In this document: positions 1 to 11,314 of the stretch, one piece after another
Layout of the letters: the number at the start of each line of letters is the position of its first letter
Numbering within the stretch: the first letter of the stretch is position 1
From: Rhodocollybia butyracea
Taxonomy: Eukaryota > Basidiomycota > Agaricomycetes > Agaricales > Omphalotaceae
Length of the DNA stretch: 64,000 bases
Reading direction: 5' to 3'
NCBI GenBank assembly: GCA_015501585.1
Contig: JADNRY010000068.1
Span: forward strand, 186,001 to 250,000
The notes under the pieces: model-generated
Seen by the model: only the letters and a program-made list of their open reading frames with translations
Told to the model about the DNA's origin: nothing
Database searches by the model: none
Made by a program: the position numbers and the translations under genes

Positions 1-85
1 CTTCCAGGTCTGGTAGTACCAGACCCTGTAGTACCAGACTGGTAGTACCAGAATTGGTAGCACCAGAGTCAGTAGTACCGTGCCC
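1..85. repeat. GGTAGTACC palindromic minisatellite, partial
   Basis: About five spaced copies of the near-palindrome GGTAGTACC/GGTAGCACC occur in the first 80 bases. The same motif is clustered again near 17,000, 17,830-17,930 and 63,430-63,500. The array lies at the 3' end of the KDZ transposase reading frame and is itself open on the minus strand. It runs off the left edge of the window. Confidence 0.7.
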
Positions 86-3000
86 AATAACTTTATATAG
101 TGGCAAACATATTATTATCATTACAATATAGATAGAGTTACATATCACCAAAACTCTGTGCATCTGCAAGTGCCAGGGTGTCCATATGCTCAACGAATCC
201 CTTATCAAATCATCATCATCAAACTGATAGCCATCTTCCTCCATTTCCTGCAACACTTCTACCTGGTCCGCATCTGTCTCCTGTTCAATCTCCATCCACT
301 GTGCTGGTTCAGGCCCTATGAAGCTAGGTCTAACGTCTGCTGGGAGATTTGACAATGCTTGAGTCCAGCCTAAACCCAGCTGAATGAGATTGGTGCATTG
401 TTCATTCAGTTGAAAGAGTAGATTAGCATCTAAAGAGGTGATAATTTGATTGAACAAGTTCCTAGAAAAAAAAACTAGTTTCATACCATCAGTTGTGCTC
501 ATTCCAAACACTAATGTATCCCATTCCTCCTGGAACCACTCTCCTAAAACTGAGAGTTCATACCTCAAACACTGCAATTCATCAACCGAGCAATCCCAAA
601 GCAGTATTCCTCCGATGCCAGTCCTCACCTGCTCATCTGACAACCATAGCGGCACCTCAACAAGGTCATCAGAATCACCTAAACCAATATCATCCCAGAT
701 TGCATCATCGTCGTCTAGATCAAAGAGCTTATCCATCAGAATTGGTCGAGGTACCACAGCATTGGAAGGGGCTCTACGCGCCTTCACCGCTGTGGCCATA
801 CGGACTTGAAGTTGATTGAATTGTTGAGCAACACTCTGAATCCCGGGATTGCAGCGCTTGACACTACTTTCAGTGTGATTGTGCAGTTTCCGTTCTGAAG
901 CTAAGACAAAACACATTACGCCCTGGTACATCAAAAAAGAAGTCTACTCAACTGTTAAGTTGTAGTCGAAACATGCGTTCCGATTGGTCCCGCTCAAATT
1001 TACAAGACTGGAACCTTTGACGCAGGCATAATTTGAGAGCACGTGCATTCATAAGGTCAGTGATAAACTGACTTGAAGCCAGGTGATTGTAGCGTTTCTT
1101 GCCTTACACACCGAAGGCGCGCTCCCTCGCCGACAGAGATTGCTGGACACTAGCCAGTTTGTCACGTAACTCTGGTAGTTCCAGATCTGCTTCTGCAATT
1201 TTGTACAGCTCCGAATCGCGACAAGTGAGAACACACTGGAGATCTTTGATGCTGTCATGGAGGGTATCTCGGGCTTTGCGCAAACGCAGAGTTTCTTCCA
1301 CTGCTTTTTGCCCAGCGGAATGAGATTGACCTAATGAAACATTAATGTTAGCAAGGTCTAAATAATAATTGGATTGCGAGTCATACGTGGTAGAGGCCGC
1401 GTAACAGCATGCTTCTGCATTTCCCACTGTTCTCGCAGAAATTCTGGACTACGCATGGAGAAATCAACATCTTGCTGAGCTTCCTGATGCCTAGCCTGAG
1501 CGTTGTTCCATTTTTGAGCAAGCCATATACCATAGCCTCTTAAGCTTTCATTGTCGGCAAACTGAATTTGTGAGTCAAGCGTATAAAGGCGAATATGATG
1601 CTGCAACTATTATTTAGCTCGAGACTACAAAAGTGAGGAAACACCATACCCCACAGACCCTCAGGAAAGCTATGAGCTTACTGATTGAGTGCCAGAAGCA
1701 TTCACAACCCTCGCCATCCAAAAGACCAAATCCACAGCATTTCCGAGGATGATAGATATATTGACATGCCCATCCATGTCTAAAAGCATGAAACACTGAG
1801 ATAGCAAAAGCTAATCGAGGAAGATGTTCCTTGAGGAAGCCCCACTTAACGCAGCTTTGTTCAAGTTGGCAGCCAATATAATACAGTAGCCCAACAGTGT
1901 AAGCTGGAGGTAGATGTTGAAAGAGCTTGTCCACGAGTGCATACACGTAGTATTGCCGTTCCCCTGCAGTGGTCATGTTGGCAAGCCAGAGAATGCAGTC
2001 ATGGCGACAGAGGAGACCCATGAGAGCCGTGGAATCAAAAAACTGGGTGCAAAGTTGTCTTCGTCATCCTCACTACGCTTTCTTGGAGGAGGCCGCTCAG
2101 GACGTGCCGCACTTACACGTTCTCTCCAGACTTTGACTTCTTCAGGAGAGATGAAAATTGAATTCAGATGAGAAAACTTGGGGTCTTGAACTTGTTTATT
2201 GTGTTTCTGTGTGAAACAAGCGTTGAGACAGACAATAACATCATAGCTAGGAAGCCACATTAGCGATAGGAAAAAAAGAAAATATCTGATACTCACCCTT
2301 CATCGAACTTCGTCTTGCCTCCAAAGCACAATGGGCAGCGACTACGAAGATATTCTGATGGCCGGGTAAGTGGTGAATCCTCCTCCCGCGCTCGTTTGGA
2401 CGGCCTAGGGTCTTCTTCATCTTCCACCTCCTCCATACTTGGCATTCCACGACCAGTTGGGGACACCCTATTCATGTTTTATTTCCTGAAAATCACATTT
2501 TTTTTATAGAACCATACAGATCAGGGAATACCATCGCTTCAGGTACTGTATAAATCGTCTTGGCATATGGCAAAGACTAGTACTATGTAGTACAGTCTAT
2601 ATACAACGTCTTAGCTCCCTGGCTACTCTCAAGGCCCCACTATTCCATGTTAATTCCTCAAAAAATCGAATTTTGAGGCAGAATCTATAGAAATCAGTGC
2701 ATACCAGTGCCTCTGGTGCCATATTAATGGTTCTTGGACACGGATCGAGTGTATACTATGTAGGAGAGTGTACCTACCGAGTTTTGAGGTCCTACCTACG
2801 CCTAGAAACTCATTATTAGCATTTAATCTATCAAAAATGCGAATTTTGATGGTTACTCACCATTGATCACTCCATGTACATCCTCCTGCCCACATATTGC
2901 CAAATATAACACCTGGAGGACGTACCTAGTATACTACAGTACTCAGATATGTACTCCTGACCTCAGACCTTGAGAGGCCATGCCATTACTGAGCCCAACT

Positions 3001-3333
3001 TCGACTCAACACCACCTGTATGTAATCATATATTTCCCTATTTGGACATACAGAGTTTTTGTATTTCTATATATTGTCAGTACCATCTTGGAATAAGATC
3101 AAAGGAAGCTCACTAGTAAATTGCACAACGACAATTTCTAGCAGCCGCCCCCTTGTGTTCAGGCAAGTACATTGGTTATTGTCCTGGACCTCTATGTCCT
3201 GCGATAGATTGAGTGACCTCCGAAGATAGTCCATGTACGGTCTGACAAGCATCAGTAACACCTCAGTCTCCCACCTCAATTGCTGCACCAACCGTTTACG
3301 GGCGTGTGGTGTCTGTGGCACTTGAGTGAACAA
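1..3333 (-). pseudogene. KDZ (Kyakuja-Dileera-Zisupton) transposase, degraded
   Basis: Pieces of one protein lie in order on the minus strand. At 3,333-3,067 is an N-terminal part containing RWETEVLLMLVRPYMDYL and CTC..GRLLEIVVVQFT. At 2,475-2,290 is the cysteine motif CPLCFGG. At 2,270-1,975 is IVCLNACFTQKHNKQ. At 2,021-1,614 is the hallmark block YYIGCQLEQSC..WGF, SVFHAFRHGWACQ, YHPRK and GFGLLDGEGCECFWH. At 1,606-1,358 is YTLDSQIQFADNESL and a coiled-coil stretch continues to 1,104. At about 1,076-955 is LMNARALK, and at 894-1 is RKLHNHTESS followed by WLSDEQVRTGI and EEW, open to the window edge. These are family landmarks from memory of KDZ proteins. Many exon edges look canonical, but exons are separated by damaged sequence and several frame changes. 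At 2,222-2,224 Asn stands where I expect Asp in CLDACF, which would damage the active site. It acts in the nucleus to cut and paste its own element; this copy looks dead. Confidence 0.85.
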
Positions 3334-5520
3334 ATCTGGAGGAATGGAAGTTTCATCCTTGGTTCTCGAAGGAAGAGTAGAAACTCATTCCAGGTCAACG
3401 TGGGGCTGTTCCAAGAACCCAAACTGAACACGCCGAATTACGCTGTACGCCGAAATTCAAGCGAAATGTCATCATCTAAAAGACCCCGTGAAACACGTCA
3501 CGTCACTACCTAGGGTACGTTATGTATTAGACACTTTGAAGGTCCACTTCAGGTATCTAGTATGTAGAAACCCATTTGAAGGGAGATACACTATGTTTTA
3601 AGAGGCTACATTACTGTGCAAGGATGCATCGTTGACCCACAAACTCAAAATCAATCAAATTGATTTACCTAGATTGATTTAGGCTTGCCAGATCTAAAGT
3701 CTATTCAATTAATACTACCTACTGCAAAAAGTCCTATACAGGGATATACAAGACAGAATTAAAATAGATGAAGAGAGACAAATGAGGGCAAGCATAATGC
3801 AAACCCATATCCGTTTAAAGTAAGAGAATCGAAGCACTGGTTCCCTGGAACGAACCACAGAGAAACTAGACGATTAGTGATGAATTAGGCGCCGGGGATC
3901 AAAGTGGCCCGGCGCCGGCAGTAAAAGAAAGGCGGGGCGCGTCCTAGCAACATGCCTATAATAAAATTTATTCGGACCGACCTACGGGATGGTCCACATG
4001 TATACAAGTACCCGGTAGGACCCGGGAGGAGAAGAGAAAAGGGGAGATACGGAACGACGCCGCAAACTTGAACCGCGGGACGGCCGGACCGCCCGGCGCT
4101 TAAAGCGCATCAAAGTCGAACCACTCATCGGGAATGCATCGTTCTTCCCTCCCCTCCGTTACTTATTAAATAAAAGATGTAGAAAAGGTGTAATATGGGT
4201 AGAGGACCCATGAGACAATGATATAGAGCCCTGGGGACAGTGTAGGAACCAGGAGAACACTTACAAGCTCACTTATGGCTTAAAAGGGCAACATGAGATT
4301 TATCATCTTGGCTCTTGGCAAGCCAAGAGAGTCTTACCAACCCATGGTACCTTAATTAAGAAGATTTCAAGGACCTAGGAGTATAAAAAGGCAAGGAAAT
4401 GAAGAGAAAAGCATTCTTTCTTACCCCCACCAGGTGTAGCAGCTCCTTATCAGGCTACTACTAAAAGATTGAATTGATATAAAGACTGAGATTTACAGAG
4501 AGAAATTGACAAGCAATTGAACTTGAGTAAAGAGACAGAAAGAGATTCAGTGTGAACTGAGTGCAGAGAAGTTAAGACAAAGACTTAGAAAGGACTTTGA
4601 ATATTATTTTCAAACCACAGTTAGGCTGCAGTCAGAGCTCTGTCTGAGTTATAGGGACACCCTCTGGTCAGTTGTGACTTGTGTTAATTTGTGATTTTAC
4701 CAAGGGACTTAGGAATAGTATTTGTTTGACAGCTCAGAGCTTGGGGATCAGCTTAAATAAGTCTGTACTTTGAAAGGGAAGGCACTTAGTGAAATAACAC
4801 TCAGTGTAGCAAGGAAGCACTTGAATAGATTGAAGTTTAAAATATATATTATTTGGCTGAACTAAAAACCCGAACTGAGTAATAAGTTGTGTGTGTGTTT
4901 GGTGTGGTTGTGTAAGCCATTTCTAAGTTCACCCCAGTTTAGACCTCTCACCGGAGTCGGAAAGTCTTGCTGGGAGAGTATTGCGCCATGGGCACCGTAT
5001 AGAATGGGCCGAGCATTTCTTTTTGATGGGGATTTCGACCTCAGAGAATGTGGAAAAGCGTTGGACGCTGAAGGTGCTGATATAGAGGGTGATGAGACGT
5101 CCTTGGAGAGCTGAGCTTTGGTTAAACAGAGATGGGCCATAGTGGAGGATAAAGGACAAACAACTTCATTGTTAGGGAGGTAACAGACGGGATTTGAAAA
5201 TGACAATGGCTTGTAAAAGAGATCAAATTGACACATCAACGGTCACATAGTATTATCCATTATCTACCAAATTACAGCCTGTCTGACGCATCTACGGTCA
5301 CACAGTCTAATATAATCCAACAATAAAAAGACATATCAACAGCATCAAAGAGGCTGTAGAGAGCCGGACACGTAGAGGGCACAAAGAACCCAGTCTGGAG
5401 GCTTCATGGAAAGGAACAAGTACTAGGCAACCTTTTTTCGACTTTTTTTTCGCACAGCCACCCAAGGTAATCCAGAAAAAAATCAGCAATCCACCCCCTT
5501 CCCACCATTGGATTGCTCTA
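3334..5520. other. Gene-free stretch, possible old LTR
   Basis: I see no supported coding region. The part 3,870-4,100 is GC-rich and unlike its surroundings. A TATA-like TATAAAAAG at about 4,383 is followed 40 bases later by CTTACCCCCACCA and then by AG-rich leader-like sequence to about 4,860. That layout resembles the U3-R-U5 order of fungal gypsy LTRs, but I could not find matching ends or a target duplication. Confidence 0.3.
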
Positions 5521-6060
5521 ATTTCGCTTCAGGTCCTTCATATGTATCTATTTACTCTTTCTAGACCATTTCTATGCAGAGAACCTAATGTACAAAGCAT
5601 GCTTTTGAGGCCGCTTTTTTGTCATTCTCAATTTAGTAATAAACCCAGCTTTGACCGAAGGTTATCCAGACTATTTTGGTCAATCCACCCCATTGCAGTG
5701 CCACCTGTGCCAAAATTTTGTTACCAAATATTACTAGATAGCAAATAATCATTTTTGGGCTAGCTACCTAGCAAGAAATACTGTCAAGAAGTGAACCATT
5801 TATATAGTCTGGGAAGCATATCAGGTCAGACCTGATATTGTGGCCTTTTGGTCCAGTTGGAGCGCATGGCTGTCTTTCCAGAGTCATGTGACTTTACAAA
5901 TACCTATAATAGGCAGTCAAATAAGCCATTTTCGCTTTGCTGGCCAAATGTGCGATAAAATGATCACATGACTTTGGCTGGTCGATAACTTATCGGGTTT
6001 TATTATAATACACTGCCGATAACTTATCAGGTTTTATTTAAATAAAGCTACTGCTACTGG
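5521..6060 (+). repeat. Interspersed repeat R1, copy 1
   Basis: Contains the landmarks AGGCCGCTTTTTTGTCATTC, CAGCTTTGACCGAAGG and TTTTTGGGCTAGCTACC, in the same order as at 40,390-40,900 and partly at 38,740-38,930. It ends near two copies of CGATAACTTATC(A/G)GG. No coding capacity was seen. Class unknown, probably an eroded non-autonomous element. Confidence 0.55.
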
Positions 6061-6063
6061 TGA

Positions 6064-8164
6064 TTAAGTGATGGAGGGAAGCATTGGGGGCCGTCTGAAA
6101 AAGTCGGAGAATACCCATATATACTGATGGGCAACAAGATACTCCACGCAGTGTACGTCCTCAACACTTGGCCGTTTGCCCGGGGCCAGACACTGCACCG
6201 CTGTTTCCAATTGCGGAGGCATGACATTGTACAGAGAACGCCATCCTCGGATGATATGGTACAGGTTGTATGAGCCTGCTTGGTGTTCTGTCAAATCTGA
6301 CGAACCAAAGCCCATCCTCACAGCACTGAATCCCTTGATGCCACCCAACTTCTCCCTGCGTGTGCAACCCTCCGAGGGCGCCAGATTGTCAACCTCTCCT
6401 TCAACCTCTCCATCTTCCATCTCTCCATCTACAAGCATACCGGATGTCGACCGACTGTTGTTGTATAGATAGAAGTCAGCTATGAGCATATCGGACTTGA
6501 AGTTGTTGCAAATGAGATTATTGAGGATGGAGGTGTAGATTTCGTTTGGAATGGTATCTGAAGCATTTCACTCCTTTCCATGTAGGGACGACCTCATTTA
6601 ATTTTGTTAAATCTATTTGCTAAGAAAAACTGTCAATACAGGTATACATGATAGTCAGGTTCGATAGCTTGTCGATAAGTTTCTGCTTTGCAGCCGCCTT
6701 CTTCATTCCCTCCGTTGATCCCAGAGTCTCCATCCCCAAAATATTTTGCCATTCATCATTTGACAGTCCAGCGCAAGTAGGGCCCAAGAATCCAACACAA
6801 TAGGCCAGCAAGGTCGCAAGCTTCACGTACATGACAAAAAAACCACACCGAGTTTTTTTGTTAGAGAGATTGGCCAATAGCGCAGCTTCTGGCATTACAT
6901 ATCCACGAGAAACACCTTGTGGCGGTTTCTGGTTAAAGATAAAGGTGGACTCAATCTCCCAACTTGCTTTGACCCAATTCTCCACCAGGGGCGGCATCAA
7001 CGGCGACGCTGAAGGCTCGAACTTGTTTCTACCAGGCTTTGGAGTCGCTGCGGGATCTATATCCTGGTTAATGAATAAATCAGAATACAAAAAAAATACA
7101 ATGTTCCACTTACAAGGCTTTTTGGGAAGTTTTTCAGAACGTGATGTACAAACAGGTCCAGGTCCCGGAGAAGATGTATTTGAAGAGCAGGTAGTCACAG
7201 CAGACGACAAGGATGCATTTGAAGAATGGGTAGTGACCGGAGGCTCAGGTGGGGCAGAACTTGCGCCAGAGGGAGGAGATGGCTCAGGATTGTCCAATAC
7301 AGAAATGGGGAAGGCAATGCTCCTGTTATGCTTGGACATCGCGACATAGTACTCCAATGTTTTGATAGAGCCTTCCCAAATCACAGGATGTGGTGGAGTT
7401 TGTCAGAGTGCCAAGTCACAACATGTATATCAGGCATAACGGGAAGTCTCCGTGCATACCATATCGGAATGCCAGCCTAGGAATCATAGTAAATCAGCAG
7501 AACAAAACCCGGCAAAAAAAATACTGACATGGAAGCTGTGCTCAGCGAGGTCACTCTTATCCGTTATGCCTCCAACCACTGAACACGTCTTATTTGATCG
7601 CCAGCTGTGGGCTTCTCCCCAAGTTGGTTTTACATGAAGCATCCAGGCGATATACACATCGAGCTCGAGTATGTTACGCTGGCAAACGCACGAGCACATC
7701 ACCGCTTCCGTAAATTGCACTACGGCAGTCGAGAGGTGTGCAAGTAAAAAGCAGATCCGACCGCAGTAACCTTTGAATTTCGAGTCTGAGTGAAGAGACA
7801 GGGTGGATGTATGGGACAAGGAAGAAGGCCAAACATCATTGACAGAGTGGTAGAGCTGAAGGTACGCCCTTTCCAATGCCTCAACAAACTCTTTTTGGAG
7901 ACGGCCGATAGGGAGCTCAGCCAGTTCAAAGCCATCCATCAGCTCGAACTCATCTTCCTCCAGTCGGTGCAAGAGAATGTGGAAGGGCGGCTCAGTGTCA
8001 GGATGTTGTATCAAAGAGAGGTAAATCACCCTAGCGTCGAGGAACTGTGGCATAAGAATGGGATTGTGTTCGCTGTAGACGGACTTGCTGGTGGCCCCAA
8101 ATTTTGTCAGGAAGGTGGCGGCTGTTGGGGGAAGTAATGAAAATCTTCTTATCGGGATACACAC
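6064..8164 (-). CDS. Uncharacterised multi-exon fungal protein, partly broken
   Basis: Three long minus-strand coding blocks (8,164-7,520, 7,480-6,650 and 6,489-6,064) read as one protein across short introns. The first block is a helical N-terminal region ending with a tryptophan-rich stretch (IAWMLHVKPTWGEAHSW). The second has AGIPIWYARRLPVMP, then VIWEGSIKTLEYYVAMSKH, a Ser/Pro-rich linker and NKFEPSASPLMPPLVENW. The third contains RGWRSLYNVMPPQLETAV. A one-base frame change separates LHH and VIWEGS near 7,390, so the copy is probably inactive. I recall proteins with this layout as common, unannotated and transposon-associated in mushroom genomes, but cannot name a domain. It lies between a KDZ remnant and repeats, which fits an element-borne accessory gene. 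Confidence 0.45.
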
Positions 8165-9715
8165 GACCTATGAGTCCGTGGTATGATTTGACAATCGGTG
8201 TGCTCTGCTATACGTCAATTCACGAAAAAATTGAATATAGCGTACGACATACCATTGTGTATATCTGAAGACACCATTTGCAGAGTGTTGGACACAGGGT
8301 CAAACACACAATTTATACAACACAAGGCCGGAAGAACAGACAGAATAAGTCACACAAGGAGACTGATTTTGATGGCAAATTATTCGCCGCAAGGACAGAA
8401 TAACAGTAGGAGGAGGAGACGTATGAAAGCTAAGCGCCCGTAGATGGTCTGTGCGCAAGCGCCCACAATCAGAAATTTTTTACAAGTCATAAGCGCCCGT
8501 CATTCTTCTCTCCCTCATCATTGACCGTGACGACGACCTTGAGTCCTCGTCATCTTCTCTCCACAGTAGCACCCTCTTGCAGCAACAACACGTTGCTCTC
8601 TTACTTCTTCTCTTCTCCGGCTCTTTCATGTTGCCTGATCATTAACAGCGACGACGACATTGAGTCCTTGTCTTATTCTCTTCCATGCAACAACAACCTT
8701 GATAGTCCTCGTTGTCTTCTCTTCCATGCAGTAGCACCATGCGTAGCTACTGCTTATTGTCTTATCTATTGGCCTTGCGCCAGCAGCTGTCGCTCATTCT
8801 TCAACCGCGTTGGTCCTCTCTTTGTACCGAGCTCATCTCTGATGGCAACACCGTCTTTTGCGCGGGGTGAGTCACCGTTCTACTTCATCCTTTCGCATCC
8901 TCTAAGTTTTTTTTTTGTTTGTTTGCCAGTCTCTTTTCATACCTCTTTATTGCAATTGATGTGTAGCTACTCCTTATTGTCTTATCACCTGGCCTTGCGC
9001 CAACAGCTGTGGCTCATTCTTTAACCACATTGGTCCTCTCTTGCAGCTACAACTGCATTGAGTTGTTCATTGTGTGTACAGTCAACAAACTTCTATTAGA
9101 TTTAACGTGCTTCTCTAGGTTTCCGATGTCCGTTCCCGTCACTCCAACTGCTGGGGAGTCTTTTGGTCCACGCAGAGTTCAATTCAAATTATCGCTTGAC
9201 ATTTGCTGTGGATTTATCGTATGTGACATCTTTTAACCTCCACAATGAACTAAATTGACAGATACCTTCTACTTTGCTTTTCCCGGACCTGATGGCCTTG
9301 CGTCATTAATATAGTTAACTCGCGTTGTGTGTGATCACTTGCTTGGTCCTTGAGTCTTCATTGTTAGGGCTTTTCGACCCTGTGTCAAACAGCAGGTCTG
9401 GTGTTTAGATGTGGTTAGGAAGAGTATGAGACTGTGTGACTGTGGATGTGTCGAACAGGCCGCAATTTTGGTTAGATACAATTGAATATGTCTGTGACTG
9501 TCAATGTGTCAATTCGGAAGAGTGTCCTCCGCAAAAAAAACATTTTCCTGGCGGTGCCAAATCACCCCTCAGGTTCCATGTGAAGTCAGCTCCTTAGTCT
9601 CTTTGAAGAATCTGCAAGCCATTGTCTCGTGCCTCAGATCTCTCATTCCAGCTTCAAGTGATCAATTTCCTATTCCAGTTCAATAATGAGACAATAGCCA
9701 AAATATTCAAAGGTT
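8165..9715. other. Mostly noncoding, CT-rich with an internal duplication
   Basis: A pyrimidine-rich tract covers 8,500-9,060. A segment of roughly 75 bases at 8,750-8,825 (TAGCTACTGCTTATTGTC to GGTCCTCTCTT) recurs diverged at 8,963-9,045. The open frame at 8,521-9,024 has low-complexity Leu/Ser/Cys composition and no recognisable domain, so I do not call it a gene. 9,240-9,715 shows nothing I can support. Confidence 0.4.
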
Positions 9716-9778
9716 TTGCCTGAAAGGTTGGTCATTTTTCAACTTGTTGACCTCGTACTGACAACAACTAGTCCCACT

Positions 9779-10863
9779 ATGCCTCCAAAAACTCGCGCCC
9801 AGCAACAAGCAATGCGCTCAAACTGCCAAGCCACAGCCGACCTTGTTTCTCTATCTACTATAAGCCCTAGAGCCGGGAAACGCAAGACACAGGGTGGACC
9901 TGATGAACCAGCAGCTTGACCTCCAAAGAAAATTTGCAAGGGGAACCGCAAACACTGCCAGTACATCAGTATATTACCTCCGAAAAAGGGATAGAAGTAT
10001 AATATATTTTTCCCCTGAATTTTAACAAATTTTTCCAGTGAAAAAGAGTGAATATTGCCCCGGAAATAGGGATGGGAGAATAAGTACTTTTTCGGCGGCT
10101 ATTTCGCCCGAAATAGGGCGCTAAATATGCCATCAATTTCGTCTGATTTATTAGTAATTTTTCGGTATATTTTTCCTTTGTAATCTCTTTGATATTTCCT
10201 TGGAAATATGAGTGGCAATAGAAAATATATTTCAATTGTAATATGTTGACTATTTCGGCCGCGAAAAGCAACGGGCATTGAATGCCCATTGAATGGGCCA
10301 AAGAGCCCTTTGTCCGGCCCGGGTGGCCCTCCGCTCAATGCCCGTTTCTTTTCGCAGCCGAAATAGTTAACATATTTCCATTGAAATAGATTTTCTTTGT
10401 CTAAAGAAATATGAAAGAAATTGATGCCAAAAAATTACTAATAAATCAGACAAAATTGATGGCATATTTAGCGTCCTATTTCGGGCGAAATAGCCGCCGA
10501 AAAAGTACTTATTTTCCCATGCCTATTTCCAGGGCAATATTCATTCTTTTTCACTGGAAAAATTTGTTAAAATTCAGGGGAAAAATATATTATACTTCTA
10601 TCCCTTTTTCGGAGATAATATACTGATGTACTGGCAGTGAAAGCCTCTGTAAAGGTATGTCTGTTGTCACACTTGTAACTACAGACCTTGGTGCTCATCA
10701 TTTTATCAGACTATAAGAGGACCATGAAGAGGAACAGTCCGCAAGTTGTGCTCCTCGCACTCTTTTGCCTGCCGTTCCATTACCAGACCACCCCGGTAGG
10801 AGACCTGCTCACACTCCTTTGCTTTCCGTTCAAAGTGATCCCCCTATCACTCTGCCGACCAAT
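9779..10863 (+). pseudogene. N-terminal fragment of a nuclear-type protein, doubly interrupted
   Basis: ATG at 9,779 opens MPPKTRAQQQAMRS followed by a Lys/Pro-rich stretch. Such beginnings are typical of basic nuclear or element-encoded fungal proteins. The frame meets TGA at 9,917-9,919 but remains readable to GNRK. There a 687-bp foldback element (9,953-10,639) interrupts it, and after it the reading resumes for a few codons to a GTATGT donor at about 10,657. A downstream block ending CTGCCGACCAAT is cut by a solo LTR and reads on after it (TTGGGAAGAAGAAG). Function unknown; the nested insertions suggest a long-dead gene. Confidence 0.35.
9953..10639. mobile_element. Foldback MITE with CACTG ends (CACTA-like)
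   Basis: The 687-bp element begins CACTGCCAGTACATCAG and ends with its reverse complement. The arms are about 300 bp and imperfect, meeting in a GC-rich centre at 10,265-10,350. It is flanked by a 3-bp duplication AAA (9,950-9,952 and 10,640-10,642). CACTA/G ends with a 3-bp target duplication are characteristic of the CMC (EnSpm/CACTA) superfamily. Open frames of 71-111 codons read through the arms on both strands and are mirror images, so I treat them as chance. Confidence 0.8.
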
Positions 10864-11054
10864 TGTTATGACCCAATTGTACACTATAGGCATATACACA
10901 CTCTTTTTTCATTTATTAACAACCACCACCATGACTATCATTAATATTTTACTACCTAACACTATCACATACATTCATTACTTATCTTCTCAACACAACT
11001 TGGGATAATGCTGCACATTACCATGGAAGCTGCAAAGACCCTTCCACACAGTAT

Positions 11055-11130
11055 TGACTCATTATTAGTCAACTCCGGTTCTACTGAATGACTCAACATC
11101 AGTCATCCGCAGTTCCGCTTAAATGACTCA
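11055..11130 (+). promoter_or_regulatory. Cluster of TGACTCA sites in solo LTR A
   Basis: Three exact TGACTCA heptamers at 11,055-11,061, 11,089-11,095 and 11,124-11,130, with further half sites (AGTCAT) between them. TGACTCA is the Gcn4/AP-1 type bZIP consensus, and fungal CPC-1/Gcn4 factors bind it in amino-acid starvation. They sit 80-150 bp upstream of the TATA box. Confidence 0.6.
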
Positions 11131-11206
11131 GTAACAGTCATTGCATACCATTCCACAGTCATGCTGACTGATCCGCAGCATTTCCTAACTAGTACATATT
11201 AAACAG

Positions 11207-11214
11207 TATATAAG
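11207..11214 (+). promoter_or_regulatory. TATA box of solo LTR A
   Basis: TATATAAG, conserved in copy B at 53,650-53,657. Initiation about 30 bp downstream would place the whole hairpin array inside the transcribed R-U5 leader. Confidence 0.6.
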
Positions 11215-11314
11215 AAGGCTAGATTTACCAATGTACGGGAGACATATTATTTTTCTTAAATCCAAACCCCCACTTGTTTGCTGTTATCACTTGTGTGAAT
11301 CACCAGACCAACTC

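Noticed and set aside
4862..5239. 125-codon minus-strand open frame
   Set aside because: No domain, overlapped by open frames in two other frames, and located in a region resembling an LTR leader.
8521..9024. 167-codon open frame as a membrane protein
   Set aside because: Composition follows the CT-rich DNA, an internal duplication is present, and there is no splice or domain support.
9966..10626. Two similar open frames of 71-111 codons on opposite strands
   Set aside because: They lie in the inverted arms of the foldback element and mirror each other, so they are not independent genes.
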